52,823 nucleotides of DNA from Clostridiales bacterium (GCA_012521895.1 JAAYLK010000065.1:1-52823), one strand, 5' to 3'; counted from the stretch's first letter, positions 25,796 through 34,365 are shown. The notes: generated from the sequence alone by a model not told the origin. Program-made: numbers and translations.

Positions 25796-28009
25796 ATGAA
25801 GAACCGGATTTCTGCATGGATCGTTCTTGGCTTGATTACAATCATTGCCGGCCTGGGCCTGGCAGTCACCAATGAAGTCACCAAAGAACCGATCAAGCAA
25901 CAGGCGATTGCGGCAGAGGAGAAAGCCAAGAAAGCGGTCATGCCTGAGGCGGACAGCTTTGAGGAGATTGTCCTGGAAGATGGCACCGCCTTCTTTATAG
26001 CCAAGCAGGGCGATGAAGTCGTGGGCTATGTCAGCCTGGAGGAAGCCAAGGGCTATGGCGGGATGATTGAAGTGGTCACCGGCGTGAAGGAAGATGGCAC
26101 GGTCACCGGCATCAACGTCGGCGGCAGCAGCTTCGCCGAAACCCCCGGCCTGGGCGCCAAGGCGCGCGACACTGCCTTCACCGACCAGTTCAAGGGCAAG
26201 CAGTCCCCGGTTCGCCTGGGTGACCCGACCAACGCCAATGCCGTGGAATCCATCACCGCCGCCACCCGCACCAGCAACGCGGTGTTAAACGCGGTCAACG
26301 CTTCCGCCAAGAAAATCAACCTCTACCTCAACCCCGACAGCGGCATCCCCGCAGTCGCCGAAGGCACGCCTTATTTTGGCGAAGCCGAAGGCTTTGTCGG
26401 ACCCGTCTATGTGGTGGTTACCGTCAAGGATGACGGCACCATTTCCGGCCTCAAGGTCGGTGATGAGCGTTTCGCGGAATCGGACGGCTACGGCGCTGCT
26501 GCGCTTGAATCCGACTTTGGCCAGCGCTTTGTTGGCAAGACCTTCCCGCTGACCCTGGAAAATGTCGATGGCATTTCCGGCGCTACCGTCACCACGAAGG
26601 CAGTCATCAACGCGGCCAACCTGGCCTTTGAAAGCAAGAGCGTCCTGCTGCCGGAAGGCACCACCTATGCCGGTGAAGCCGAAGGCTTTGTAGCCCCCGT
26701 TTATGTTGAAGTCTCTGTCAAGGACGACGGCGCCATCACCGCGCTGAAAATCGGCGATGCCCGTTTCGCGGAATCCGATGGCTATGGCGCCGCTGCCCTT
26801 GCGCCTGAGTTCGCCGCCCAGTTTGTAGGCAAGACCATGCCCGTTTCCGTGGAAGACATCGAGGCCATTTCCGGCGCCACCGTCACCACCAAGGCGGTGC
26901 TGAGCGCCATGAACACCGCTTATGAGCAAAAGAACATCATCGGTGAATCCGTCACTCCCGCCGAACCGGTTGCGACCACGGAGATAACCGCCACGCCCGA
27001 GCCGGTTGCCATTCCCGAAAACGCCGTAACAGCCTCCAAGCAAGGTTTTGCGGGCCCCGTGGCTGTCACCGTAGCCTTTGATGAGGCACAGAAGATTTCC
27101 TTCATCAAGATTGGTGATGAACAGTTCGCGGAAACCAAGAACTTTGGCCTTAAAGCCCTGGAAGACAGCTTCCAGGCACAGTTCATCGGCAAGCTGCTGC
27201 CCCTTACGCTGCGCAAGGCTGATGATGCGGTTACGGACAACACCATCGATGGCATCAGCGGCGCCACCGTCACCAGCCGCGCTGTGGTCGACGCCATCAA
27301 CGAGCTGCATGCCCAGCAGTACCCTGTGCCCGTCGTCACCGCGGAGCCTATAGTGGTCATACCCGGCCTGGCCATCGAAGTGACCAGGGAAGGCTTCATG
27401 GGCCCGGTCACCGTCCGTGTCCAGTTCAATGAAGACGGCACCATCGCCTCTGTGGCGCTGGATGAGGTAAGCTTCAAGGAGACCCCGGGCTATGGCGCTT
27501 TGGCGCTGGATGAAGCCTACCTCGCGTCCTTCACAGGTCTGCAGGCACCCCTGTACATCAAGGGCGTAGGGGAAGGTGTTGAGGGGACCGCGGTCAGCAA
27601 ACTGCAGAAACCCGACGCCAACACCAGCGCCACCAAGACCACCCAGGCCATTGTGGAAGCCATCAACGAGGCCTATGCCCTGTTTCAGAGCCAGTCTTCC
27701 AAAACCGTGACCAAGCAGGGCTTCATGGGCCCGGTCAGCGTGGCAGTCAGCATGAATGAAGATGGCAGCATCAAGTCGGTCAAGGTGCTGGAAGAAGGCT
27801 TTGTGGAGACCCCCGGCTATGGCGCCTTGGCGCTGACGGATTCCTTCGTGGAGCAATTCATCGGCAAGGTTCCGCCGCTGGCGATCAAGAAGGCTGAGGA
27901 CCAGATGAACGCGGGCCTGGTTGCGCCCCTGACCAACCCGGACACGCAAACCAGCGCGACAGTCACCCTGCAGGCGGTCATCGACGCCATCAACGAAGCA
28001 GCGCAATAA
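25796..28009 (+). CDS. RnfG-like multi-flavin protein with six FMN_bind-type modules
   Basis: A 737-residue membrane-anchored, extracytoplasmic protein. Residues 1-60 (one TM helix ~7-25, then NEVTKEPIKQQAIAAEEKAKKAVMP) are typical RnfG, which is normally ~200 residues with one FMN on a Thr. Here six FMN_bind-like modules follow, with acceptor sites at residues 154-157 (TAAT), 261-264, 359-362 and 488-491 (each SGAT), 610-613 and 719-722 (each TSAT). Modules 2 and 3 are nearly identical, exactly 98 residues apart. A Pro/Thr/Glu linker (~383-410) precedes module 4. Module borders contain GFVGPVYV/GFMGPVTV. The ATG has a GGAGG site; rnfC follows after 39 bases. Likely role: Rnf subunit G extended into a multi-flavin electron conduit. 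No ApbE flavin transferase is in the window. Confidence 0.9.
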   Translation: MKNRISAWIVLGLITIIAGLGLAVTNEVTKEPIKQQAIAAEEKAKKAVMPEADSFEEIVLEDGTAFFIAKQGDEVVGYVSLEEAKGYGGMIEVVTGVKEDGTVTGINVGGSSFAETPGLGAKARDTAFTDQFKGKQSPVRLGDPTNANAVESITAATRTSNAVLNAVNASAKKINLYLNPDSGIPAVAEGTPYFGEAEGFVGPVYVVVTVKDDGTISGLKVGDERFAESDGYGAAALESDFGQRFVGKTFPLTLENVDGISGATVTTKAVINAANLAFESKSVLLPEGTTYAGEAEGFVAPVYVEVSVKDDGAITALKIGDARFAESDGYGAAALAPEFAAQFVGKTMPVSVEDIEAISGATVTTKAVLSAMNTAYEQKNIIGESVTPAEPVATTEITATPEPVAIPENAVTASKQGFAGPVAVTVAFDEAQKISFIKIGDEQFAETKNFGLKALEDSFQAQFIGKLLPLTLRKADDAVTDNTIDGISGATVTSRAVVDAINELHAQQYPVPVVTAEPIVVIPGLAIEVTREGFMGPVTVRVQFNEDGTIASVALDEVSFKETPGYGALALDEAYLASFTGLQAPLYIKGVGEGVEGTAVSKLQKPDANTSATKTTQAIVEAINEAYALFQSQSSKTVTKQGFMGPVSVAVSMNEDGSIKSVKVLEEGFVETPGYGALALTDSFVEQFIGKVPPLAIKKAEDQMNAGLVAPLTNPDTQTSATVTLQAVIDAINEAAQ
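26369..26929 (+). repeat. Tandem duplication of FMN_bind modules 2 and 3
   Basis: Two adjacent in-frame copies (about 26369-26635 and 26663-26929) are offset by exactly 294 bases (98 codons) with no gaps. They share RFAESDGYGAAAL and ISGATVTTKAV at the same spacing. Nucleotide identity is high around the acceptor motif and lower elsewhere, so it is a fairly recent but not brand-new duplication. Confidence 0.8.
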
Positions 28010-28048
28010 AGCAGACGAGGTAAGGATAGAAAGGCAGGCAGAGAAAGC

Positions 28049-29365
28049 ATGAAGTTGAGTTTCAAAGGCGGCATCCATCCGCTGAAGGAGCTGCACGAAG
28101 GCAAACATTCTACCCAGAACAAGCCGATTCGTGAGTTGATCCCCGAAAAAGTATGCATCCAGATGGATATGCACATCGGCGCCCCGTCTGAACCCATTGT
28201 TAAAAAAGGTGACCGCGTGTTGCTTGGCCAGGTAATCGCCAACCCCGTCGGCGGCATTGGCATTCCCGTCCACGCCAGCGTGTCCGGCGAAGTGACCGGC
28301 CTGGTCACCCGTCAGCAGCTGGGCAAGAAACCCAGCATGTGCGTGGAAATCACCAATGACGGCCTGGACGAGTGGGCGGAGCTGTCCCCCCTGGGCGAGG
28401 TGGAATCCGCGCCCGCTGACAAGATCATTGCTCAGGTCAAGGCCGCGGGCATCTGCGGCATGGGCGGCGCCTGCTTCCCCACCCACATCAAAATGACCGT
28501 TCCCGAAGGCAAGAAGGTGGACACCGTCATCTTAAACGGCGCTGAGTGTGAGACCTTCCTGACGGCGGACCATCAGCTGATGCTGGAACAGCCCGGAAAA
28601 ATCGTGGATGGCCTGCGCGCCATCATGCGCGCGATGAAGGTCGCAACCGGCATCATCGCCATTGAAGACAACAAGATGGACGCCGTGAAAGCCATCACGG
28701 AAGCCGCGAAGGGCCGTGAAGGCGTACAAGTGGCGGTGCTGAAAACCAAGTACCCACAGGGCGGTGAAAAACAGCTGATTGAGGCGATCACCAAGCGCCA
28801 GGTGCCCTCTGGCGGCCTGCCCAGCGACGCTGGCTGCGCGGTCTTCAATGTTGGCACCGCCGCCGCGATCGCGGATGCCGTCACCAAGGACCAGCCCCTG
28901 ATCAGCCGTGTCACCACGGTGACCGGCAGCGTCAAAGAACCCTCCAACCTCCGTGTGCGCATCGGCACCAGCTTCCAGGACGCCATTGATTTCGCAGGCG
29001 GCTTCAGCGAAGAGCCCGGCAAGATTTTCGCCGGCGGCAGCATGACCGGTATCGCCATTCCGGACACCAGTGTCAACCTGTCCAAGGCCAACAACGGCAT
29101 CGTGGTGCAAAACCTCAAGGAAGCCAAAGTGGCGGAGCCGACCCCTTGCATCCGCTGCGCCCGCTGCATCCAGGCCTGCCCGGTGAAACTCAATCCACAG
29201 CGCTTGAAAGAGCTGTGCGACATGGCAGACCTGGCCGAAGCCAAGAAAAAGCACGTGATGGAATGCATCGTCTGCGGTGCCTGCTCCTACGTCTGCCCCG
29301 CAAAGCTGGAGCTGTCGCCCACCTTTAAAGAAGCAAAAGAAAAAATCACTGCGAGGAGGATTTGA
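28049..29365 (+). CDS. rnfC: Rnf electron-transport complex subunit C
   Basis: Peripheral subunit that exchanges electrons with NAD(H) and carries FMN plus Fe-S clusters. The N-terminal RnfC barrel-sandwich (FKGGIHPLKELHEGK, GDRVLLGQVIANP) is followed by the SLBB/flavin-binding part (GMGGACFPTHIKM, NGAECETFLTADH). Two 4Fe-4S motifs end the protein: CIRCARCIQACPVKL and CIVCGACSYVCPAKL. Length 438 is normal for Clostridia. It is the first subunit of the C-D-E-A-B run and follows the multi-flavin gene by 39 bases. Confidence 0.96.
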   Translation: MKLSFKGGIHPLKELHEGKHSTQNKPIRELIPEKVCIQMDMHIGAPSEPIVKKGDRVLLGQVIANPVGGIGIPVHASVSGEVTGLVTRQQLGKKPSMCVEITNDGLDEWAELSPLGEVESAPADKIIAQVKAAGICGMGGACFPTHIKMTVPEGKKVDTVILNGAECETFLTADHQLMLEQPGKIVDGLRAIMRAMKVATGIIAIEDNKMDAVKAITEAAKGREGVQVAVLKTKYPQGGEKQLIEAITKRQVPSGGLPSDAGCAVFNVGTAAAIADAVTKDQPLISRVTTVTGSVKEPSNLRVRIGTSFQDAIDFAGGFSEEPGKIFAGGSMTGIAIPDTSVNLSKANNGIVVQNLKEAKVAEPTPCIRCARCIQACPVKLNPQRLKELCDMADLAEAKKKHVMECIVCGACSYVCPAKLELSPTFKEAKEKITARRI

Positions 29366-29369
29366 GGGG

Positions 29370-30314
29370 ATGAAACTGCGTCTTTCCACCGGTCCGCATT
29401 ATTTAAGCCGTGAGAATACCCAGACGCTGATGCTGGATGTCCTCATCGCGCTGGTGCCCACGACCGCGGCCGGTATCTATCTGTTTGGCACCCAGGCAGC
29501 CTGGGTTCTGGCCGTTGCTGTGGCCAGCGCCGTGGTGTGCGAGTTTTTGTTCCAGAAGCTGGCAAAGCGACCGGTCCGCATCATGGACCTGTCCGCGGTT
29601 GTCACAGGCTTGATCCTGGGCTTGAACCTGCCCTCTGATGCCCCCCTGTGGCTGCCCGCCATCGGCAGCGCCATCGCGGTGCTGCTGGTGAAGGAGCTGT
29701 TTGGCGGCCTGGGCCATAACTTCATGAACCCGGCGATGCTGGCGCGCGGCATCCTGCTGGCCTCCTGGCCGGCCCGCATGAGCGTGTACCTGATGCCTGC
29801 CCGTGTGCTGGGCACCACCAACGTGGTTCCCGCCGGCGCGGACGCCGTCAGCGCCGCCACCGCGCTGATTCGCCCGCAGGGCTATGAAGTGTACGACCTG
29901 TTGCTGGGCAACATCCCCGGTACCATCGGCGAGGTCTGCAAGATCGCCATCCTGATTGGCTTCCTCTACATGCTGTTTGTGGGCACGGTTACCTGGCACA
30001 TCCCCGTGGTGTTTGTGGGTACCGTGGCCGTCTTTACCTGGCTGATTGGCGGCGATCCCCTCAAGGCGGTGCTGTCTGGCGGCTTGCTGTTTGGCGCCAT
30101 CTTCATGGCGACGGACTATGTCACCAATCCCATGCTGAAGGTGGGGCAGATCATCTTTGCCCTGGGCTGCGGCATCCTGGTGTCTGTCATCCGATTGACC
30201 CGTGCCTATCCCGAAGGCGTCACCTACGCCATCCTACTGATGAACATCCTAACCCCGCTGATTGACCGCTTGACCACCAGAAAAGTGTATGGGACGGTGA
30301 AAAAACATGCCTGA
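29370..30314 (+). CDS. rnfD: Rnf electron-transport complex subunit D
   Basis: Integral-membrane subunit of the NqrB/RnfD family with a covalent FMN and multiple TM helices; part of the Na+/H+ path. It begins STGPHYLSRENTQTLMLDVL after the ATG. GHNFMNPAMLARG is in the core. The likely flavinylation site is DAVSAATAL near residues 155-163, with Ala in place of the common Gly of SGAT. I chose ATG 29370 with a GAGGAGG site; a longer open frame begins inside rnfC but is not RnfD-like. Its last 8 bases overlap rnfE, with no rnfG in between. Confidence 0.95.
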   Translation: MKLRLSTGPHYLSRENTQTLMLDVLIALVPTTAAGIYLFGTQAAWVLAVAVASAVVCEFLFQKLAKRPVRIMDLSAVVTGLILGLNLPSDAPLWLPAIGSAIAVLLVKELFGGLGHNFMNPAMLARGILLASWPARMSVYLMPARVLGTTNVVPAGADAVSAATALIRPQGYEVYDLLLGNIPGTIGEVCKIAILIGFLYMLFVGTVTWHIPVVFVGTVAVFTWLIGGDPLKAVLSGGLLFGAIFMATDYVTNPMLKVGQIIFALGCGILVSVIRLTRAYPEGVTYAILLMNILTPLIDRLTTRKVYGTVKKHA

Positions 30315-30936
30315 TAAGAAAGTGACGATGCGCGGCGTTTTTGTAAACGGCATCCTGAACGAAAACCCAATTTTCCGCCTGGTGCTGGGCGTTTGTCCCA
30401 CCCTGGCAGCGACCACCAGCGCCACCAATGGCCTGGGCATGGGCTTGGCTGCAACCTTTGTGCTGCTTGGCAGCAACATGGTCATCAGCATGCTGCGCAA
30501 CCTGATTCCTGACAAAGTGCGCATCCCCGCCTTCATCGTGGTCATCTCCACCTTTGTAACCATCGTGCAGATGCTGATTCAGGCCTTTGTGCCCTCCCTG
30601 TATGAATCCCTGGGCCTGTTCATCCCGCTGATCGTGGTTAACTGCATCATCCTGGCGCGCGCGGAAGCCTTCGCTGCCAAGAACTCCGTGATGCATTCAG
30701 CCGCGGACGGGTTGGGCATGGGCCTGGGCTTCACGGCTGCCCTGATTTTGCTGGGCTCCATCCGTGAGCTGCTTGGCAACGGCACCATCTTTGAAAACGC
30801 TGTGTTTGGCGCGAACTTTGAGCCGATGCTGCTGGCTGTGATGGCGCCGGGAGGCTTCATCGTGTTTGGCCTGGTGCTGGGCATCATCAACGCGGTCGTG
30901 AACCGCGTGAGTGCTAAGAAAGGAGCGCAAGCCTGA
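30307..30936 (+). CDS. rnfE: Rnf electron-transport complex subunit E
   Basis: NqrD/RnfE-family membrane protein (209 residues, about six TM helices), homologous to and pairing with RnfA. Signatures NPIFRLVLGVCPTLAATTSA and VNCIILARAEAFAAKNSV are present; the VNC-type motif holds the Cys that with RnfA binds an intramembrane iron site. The start overlaps rnfD, and its TGA shares a base with the rnfA ATG. In Clostridial rnfCDGEAB clusters, rnfG sits just before this gene; here it does not. Confidence 0.95.
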   Translation: MPDKKVTMRGVFVNGILNENPIFRLVLGVCPTLAATTSATNGLGMGLAATFVLLGSNMVISMLRNLIPDKVRIPAFIVVISTFVTIVQMLIQAFVPSLYESLGLFIPLIVVNCIILARAEAFAAKNSVMHSAADGLGMGLGFTAALILLGSIRELLGNGTIFENAVFGANFEPMLLAVMAPGGFIVFGLVLGIINAVVNRVSAKKGAQA

Positions 30937-31529
30937 TGGAATTGAGTTTGACAAACTTTCTATTGTTCATGGTCAACTGCATCCTGACCAACAACTTCAT
31001 CTTTTCGCGCTATCTGGGCTGCTGCCCCTTCCTGGGTGTCTCCTCCAAGGTTGAAACCGCGGCCGGCATGGGCATCGCCGTCACCTTCGTCATGGCGCTT
31101 GCCTCCCTGTTCACCTACTCGGTGTACAACTACATCCTGGTGCCGCTGGGGATTGAATACCTGATCACCATCTCCTTCATCCTGGTGATCGCGGCCCTGG
31201 TGCAGTTTGTTGAAATGTTCATGAAGAAGTCCCTGCCCGCCCTGTACAACGCGCTGGGCATCTACCTGCCACTGATTACCACCAACTGCGCGGTGCTGGG
31301 CGTGACGCTGCTGAACATCGACAACAAGTATGACATGCTCTGGTCCGTCCTCAATGGCACCTTTGGCGCCCTGGGCTTCCTGCTGGCCATCGTGCTGATG
31401 GCGGGCGTGCGCGAGCGCCTGGAGTCTTCCAACATTCCCAAGGCCTTCAAGGGTTTCCCGATCAGCCTGGTGATTGCCGGCTTGATGTCTGTTGCTTTCC
31501 TGGGCTTTGCCGGCCTGGGCGGCATGTAA
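30936..31529 (+). CDS. rnfA: Rnf electron-transport complex subunit A
   Basis: NqrE/RnfA-family membrane protein of 197 residues with six TM helices. FMVNCILTNNFIFSRYLGCCPFLG at the N-terminus and TTNCAVLGVTLLN in the middle supply the conserved cysteines for the shared iron site with RnfE. Translationally coupled to rnfE and followed by rnfB after 12 bases. Confidence 0.96.
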   Translation: MELSLTNFLLFMVNCILTNNFIFSRYLGCCPFLGVSSKVETAAGMGIAVTFVMALASLFTYSVYNYILVPLGIEYLITISFILVIAALVQFVEMFMKKSLPALYNALGIYLPLITTNCAVLGVTLLNIDNKYDMLWSVLNGTFGALGFLLAIVLMAGVRERLESSNIPKAFKGFPISLVIAGLMSVAFLGFAGLGGM

Positions 31530-31541
31530 GGAGTACTTTTT

Positions 31542-32342
31542 ATGGATGTAAACGCTATTGTTTATGCCGCTGTAGTTTTGGGTGGCCTGGGCGTGCTGTT
31601 TGGCGCCATCCTGACCTTCGCGGATAAAAAATTCGCCGTTCCGGTGGACGAACGCTTTGTGCTGGTGCGTGAAGCGGTGGCCGGCGCCAACTGCGGCGCT
31701 TGCGGCTATCCCGGCTGCGATGGCTATGCCAACGCTGTGGTCAAAGGAAAGGCCGGCATTGAGTTGTGCACCCCCGGCGGCCAGAAAACCCTGGACGCTC
31801 TGGCCAACATCATGGGCAAAGAGTCGGCGCAGACTGAAGTGCAGGTCGCCCGTGTGCTGTGCCAGGGGGAGACCGGCGTGGTCAAACCCCGCTATGATTA
31901 TGCCGGGCCGCACCAAACCTGTCACACCGCCGTCTCACTGGCGGGCGGCCCTTCCATGTGCGTGTGGGGCTGCGTTGGCCTGGGCGACTGTGTCAAGGTC
32001 TGCCGCTTTGACGCGATGAAAATCGAAAACGGCATCGTGGTCATTGATGAAAACAAGTGCACTGCCTGCGGCATGTGCGTGATGGAATGCCCGCGCAGCG
32101 TCATCAAACTGCTGCCCAAGGCGGCCCGCGTCACCGTGCGCTGCCAGAACCAGGCAGCGCCCCGGGATGCCAAGGAATCCTGCGACAGGGCGTGCATTGC
32201 CTGCCGCCGCTGTGTCAAGGCCTGTCAGTTTGACGCCATCCATGTCAATGACAACATCGCCTTGATTGACCCCCACAAGTGCACCCTGTGCGGGGAGTGC
32301 GTGAAGGTGTGCCCCACCAACGCCATCGAGCAGCTTGCCTGA
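31542..32342 (+). CDS. rnfB: Rnf electron-transport complex subunit B, multi-cluster ferredoxin-type
   Basis: Membrane-anchored electron-entry subunit that accepts electrons from reduced ferredoxin. One N-terminal TM helix (~5-27) is followed by the RnfB Fe-S domain (NCGACGYPGCDGYANAV). Further cysteine sets are CVWGCVGLGDCVKVC, CTACGMCVMECP, CDRACIACRRCVKAC and CTLCGECVKVCP, so up to five clusters, the Clostridial rather than the proteobacterial form. The presence of Rnf implies ferredoxin:NAD+ coupled ion pumping in an anaerobe. Confidence 0.96.
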   Translation: MDVNAIVYAAVVLGGLGVLFGAILTFADKKFAVPVDERFVLVREAVAGANCGACGYPGCDGYANAVVKGKAGIELCTPGGQKTLDALANIMGKESAQTEVQVARVLCQGETGVVKPRYDYAGPHQTCHTAVSLAGGPSMCVWGCVGLGDCVKVCRFDAMKIENGIVVIDENKCTACGMCVMECPRSVIKLLPKAARVTVRCQNQAAPRDAKESCDRACIACRRCVKACQFDAIHVNDNIALIDPHKCTLCGECVKVCPTNAIEQLA

Positions 32343-32345
32343 GGC

Positions 32346-33500
32346 ATGAGCCTGAACCAAGCAACTTCAAACACCCAGAAGCGCGCACAGGTCGGCCTGC
32401 GCGCTTCTTTGATTGGCCTTGCCTTGAACCTCGTCCTGGCAGCAGGAAAAATCATCTTTGGCAGCATCTCCGGCGCGGTGTCCGTCCTGGCTGACGGCAT
32501 CAACAACCTGTCAGACTCGGCCTCCGTCCTCATCTCCTGGGCCAGCCTGAAGCTGGCGCAAAAGCCGGGGGACAAGGACCACCCCTTTGGCCATGGCCGG
32601 ATGGAGTACATCGGCACACTCGCCATCGCGGTCATCATCCTCTACATCGGCATCGACCTGATGAAAGCCAGCGTCCAGGCCATCATCAAGCCTGAATCCA
32701 TCAGTTTCACCTGGTTGTTGCTGGGGATTACAGCCCTCACCATCCCGGTGAAGCTGTTCATGTGGCGCTTTTACCTGCGCCGCGCAACGCGCTACGACAT
32801 CCCCAGCCTGCATGCTGCCGCTAAGGACAGCTTCAATGATGTCCTGATTACTTCCTCGGTCGTACTGGGCTTGCTGGCCTTCCGCTTCTTTGGCCTTCAG
32901 CTGGACGGTTGGCTGGGCGCCTTGGTCTCCCTGGTGATTTTATGGAACGGAATCTCCCTCATCATGGAAACCTCAACCTCCATCATCGGCGGCAAACCGG
33001 ACGCGGAAAAAGGAAAAAGAATCCTCGAAATTATCAAAAAATACCCGGAAATTCTAGGCGTTCATGATTTCGTGCTGCACGATTATGGCCCCGGGCGCAC
33101 CATGGCCTCGCTTCACGCGGAAGTGGACGCCTATGCAACCTTGCTGGACATCCATGACGTGATAGACACCGCGGAACAGGAAATCATGAAGGAACTGGAC
33201 CTGGAGATCACCATCCACCTGGACCCCGTTTTACCGGAGGGTTCCCCGGGGCAGGAAGTGAAAGACCAGCTGATTGCATACCTGGACAGCCTGCAGCCGC
33301 CGCTGAAAATGCACGACTTTCGCCTGGTGCCCGGCAAACGCGTCATCAAGCTGATTTTTGACATTGAGGTGCCTCTGGATTACCACAATGACAAGTTGAT
33401 TGAGCAGGTCAGCGCCTATGCCAAAACCTTAGATGGCAGGAACCAGTGCTTCATCCAACTGGACCGTGACTATTTCTCGGACGAAGCAAAACCCGAGTAA
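32346..33500 (+). CDS. Cation diffusion facilitator (CDF) transporter
   Basis: Divalent-metal/proton antiporter, 384 residues: six TM helices then a cytoplasmic domain. The metal sites show as ADGINNLSDSAS in TM2 and HPFGHGRMEYIG just after it; VHDFVLHDYGPG is in the C-terminal domain. The substrate (Zn, Mn or Fe) cannot be set from sequence; the N/D arrangement resembles Mn-type members. The C-terminal ~100 residues after the family core form an extra ferredoxin-like-fold segment. It begins three bases after rnfB, so it may ride on the rnf transcript. Confidence 0.92.
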   Translation: MSLNQATSNTQKRAQVGLRASLIGLALNLVLAAGKIIFGSISGAVSVLADGINNLSDSASVLISWASLKLAQKPGDKDHPFGHGRMEYIGTLAIAVIILYIGIDLMKASVQAIIKPESISFTWLLLGITALTIPVKLFMWRFYLRRATRYDIPSLHAAAKDSFNDVLITSSVVLGLLAFRFFGLQLDGWLGALVSLVILWNGISLIMETSTSIIGGKPDAEKGKRILEIIKKYPEILGVHDFVLHDYGPGRTMASLHAEVDAYATLLDIHDVIDTAEQEIMKELDLEITIHLDPVLPEGSPGQEVKDQLIAYLDSLQPPLKMHDFRLVPGKRVIKLIFDIEVPLDYHNDKLIEQVSAYAKTLDGRNQCFIQLDRDYFSDEAKPE

Positions 33501-33548
33501 ACGACATACAACTTCATAAAAGACTCGCTGTCAGTGCCCTCGCCGTGG

Positions 33549-33577
33549 TTGTAAAACCGAGCGAATAACGGTACAAT
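33549..33577 (+). promoter_or_regulatory. Promoter for frr and the lipid/isoprenoid operon
   Basis: -35 TTGTAA (33549-33554), 17-bp spacer, -10 TACAAT (33572-33577), about 30 bases before frr. It starts a run of eight plus-strand genes to polC or further. Confidence 0.7.
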
Positions 33578-33607
33578 GCTTGTAAACCACACAAGGAGGG
33601 CAAGCGG

Positions 33608-34165
33608 ATGTATAAACCCGTGATCGACCAGGCATCAGAAAAAATGGACAAAACCAAGGACGTGTTCCGTCGGGAACTGCAGTCCCTCCGTGCAGGGCGC
33701 GCCAACCCCAAGCTGTTGGACCGCATCATGGTGGATTATTACGGCACGATGACCCCGCTGAACCAGATGGCCAACATCATGTCGCCTGAACCGCGCATGC
33801 TGACCATCTCCCTGTGGGATGTCAAAGCCATTCCGCTGGTGGAGAAAGCCATTCAAAAGAGCGACCTGGGCTTAAACCCCGCCAATGACGGCAAGCTAAT
33901 CCGCCTGGTGATCCCGGAGTTGAACGAAGAGCGCCGCAAGGAACTGACCAAACTGGTCAGCCGCCAGGCCGAGGAAGCCAAGGTGGCCATCCGCTCCATC
34001 CGCCGGGATGCCATGGAACAGTTCAAGAAGATGCAAAAAGCCTCTGAGATCACCGAGGATGACCAGCGCGTTGCGGAAGCCGACCTGCAGAAGGTGACCG
34101 ACGCTGCCATCAAGGACATCGACGAGCAGGCCAAAGAAAAAGAAAAGGAAATCATGGCGGTTTGA
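33608..34165 (+). CDS. frr: Ribosome recycling factor
   Basis: Splits post-termination ribosomes together with EF-G. The full-length 185-residue protein starts YKPVIDQASEKMDKTKDVFRR and has the LRAGRANPKLLDRIMVDYYG core and a C-terminal helix. The ATG has an AAGGAGG site. It usually follows pyrH; here it follows a CDF gene and has its own promoter. The stop overlaps the next small gene. Confidence 0.97.
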   Translation: MYKPVIDQASEKMDKTKDVFRRELQSLRAGRANPKLLDRIMVDYYGTMTPLNQMANIMSPEPRMLTISLWDVKAIPLVEKAIQKSDLGLNPANDGKLIRLVIPELNEERRKELTKLVSRQAEEAKVAIRSIRRDAMEQFKKMQKASEITEDDQRVAEADLQKVTDAAIKDIDEQAKEKEKEIMAV

Positions 34166-34365
34166 CCGAGGGGGACTTGATTGGCCTCCCTTTGGATGAG
34201 GTGTTGGAGTGTTTAAGGCTGCAAGGCGTTGAGCCTGAAGTCATCTGTTCCATGCCGGACCGAGACCTGATGGACCAACATAAGCGCACGGCCAGGGTCG
34301 TCTGCATCAAGGGCCATCAACTGCTGTATTCCTGGTTCCAGGACGCGCAGCCGGAGGAAGAGTAA
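34162..34365 (+). CDS. Small conserved-position protein of unknown function
   Basis: A 67-residue open frame wedged exactly between frr (TTGA overlap) and uppS (its TAA shares a base with the uppS ATG). This placement and the absence of spare bases argue that it is real. The start would be TTG 34162 by coupling to frr termination; TTG 34177 is an alternative. The chain is acidic (GLPLDEVLECLRLQGVEPEV, then HKRTARVVCIKGHQLLYSWF) and looks like a small alpha/beta domain with no TM segment. I do not recognise the family. Confidence 0.6.
   Translation: MTEGDLIGLPLDEVLECLRLQGVEPEVICSMPDRDLMDQHKRTARVVCIKGHQLLYSWFQDAQPEEE

Noticed and set aside
26285..28486. 733-codon open frame on the minus strand opposite the multi-flavin gene and rnfC
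   Set aside because: It mirrors codon bias of strongly supported plus-strand genes, has no family motifs and no ribosome-binding site.
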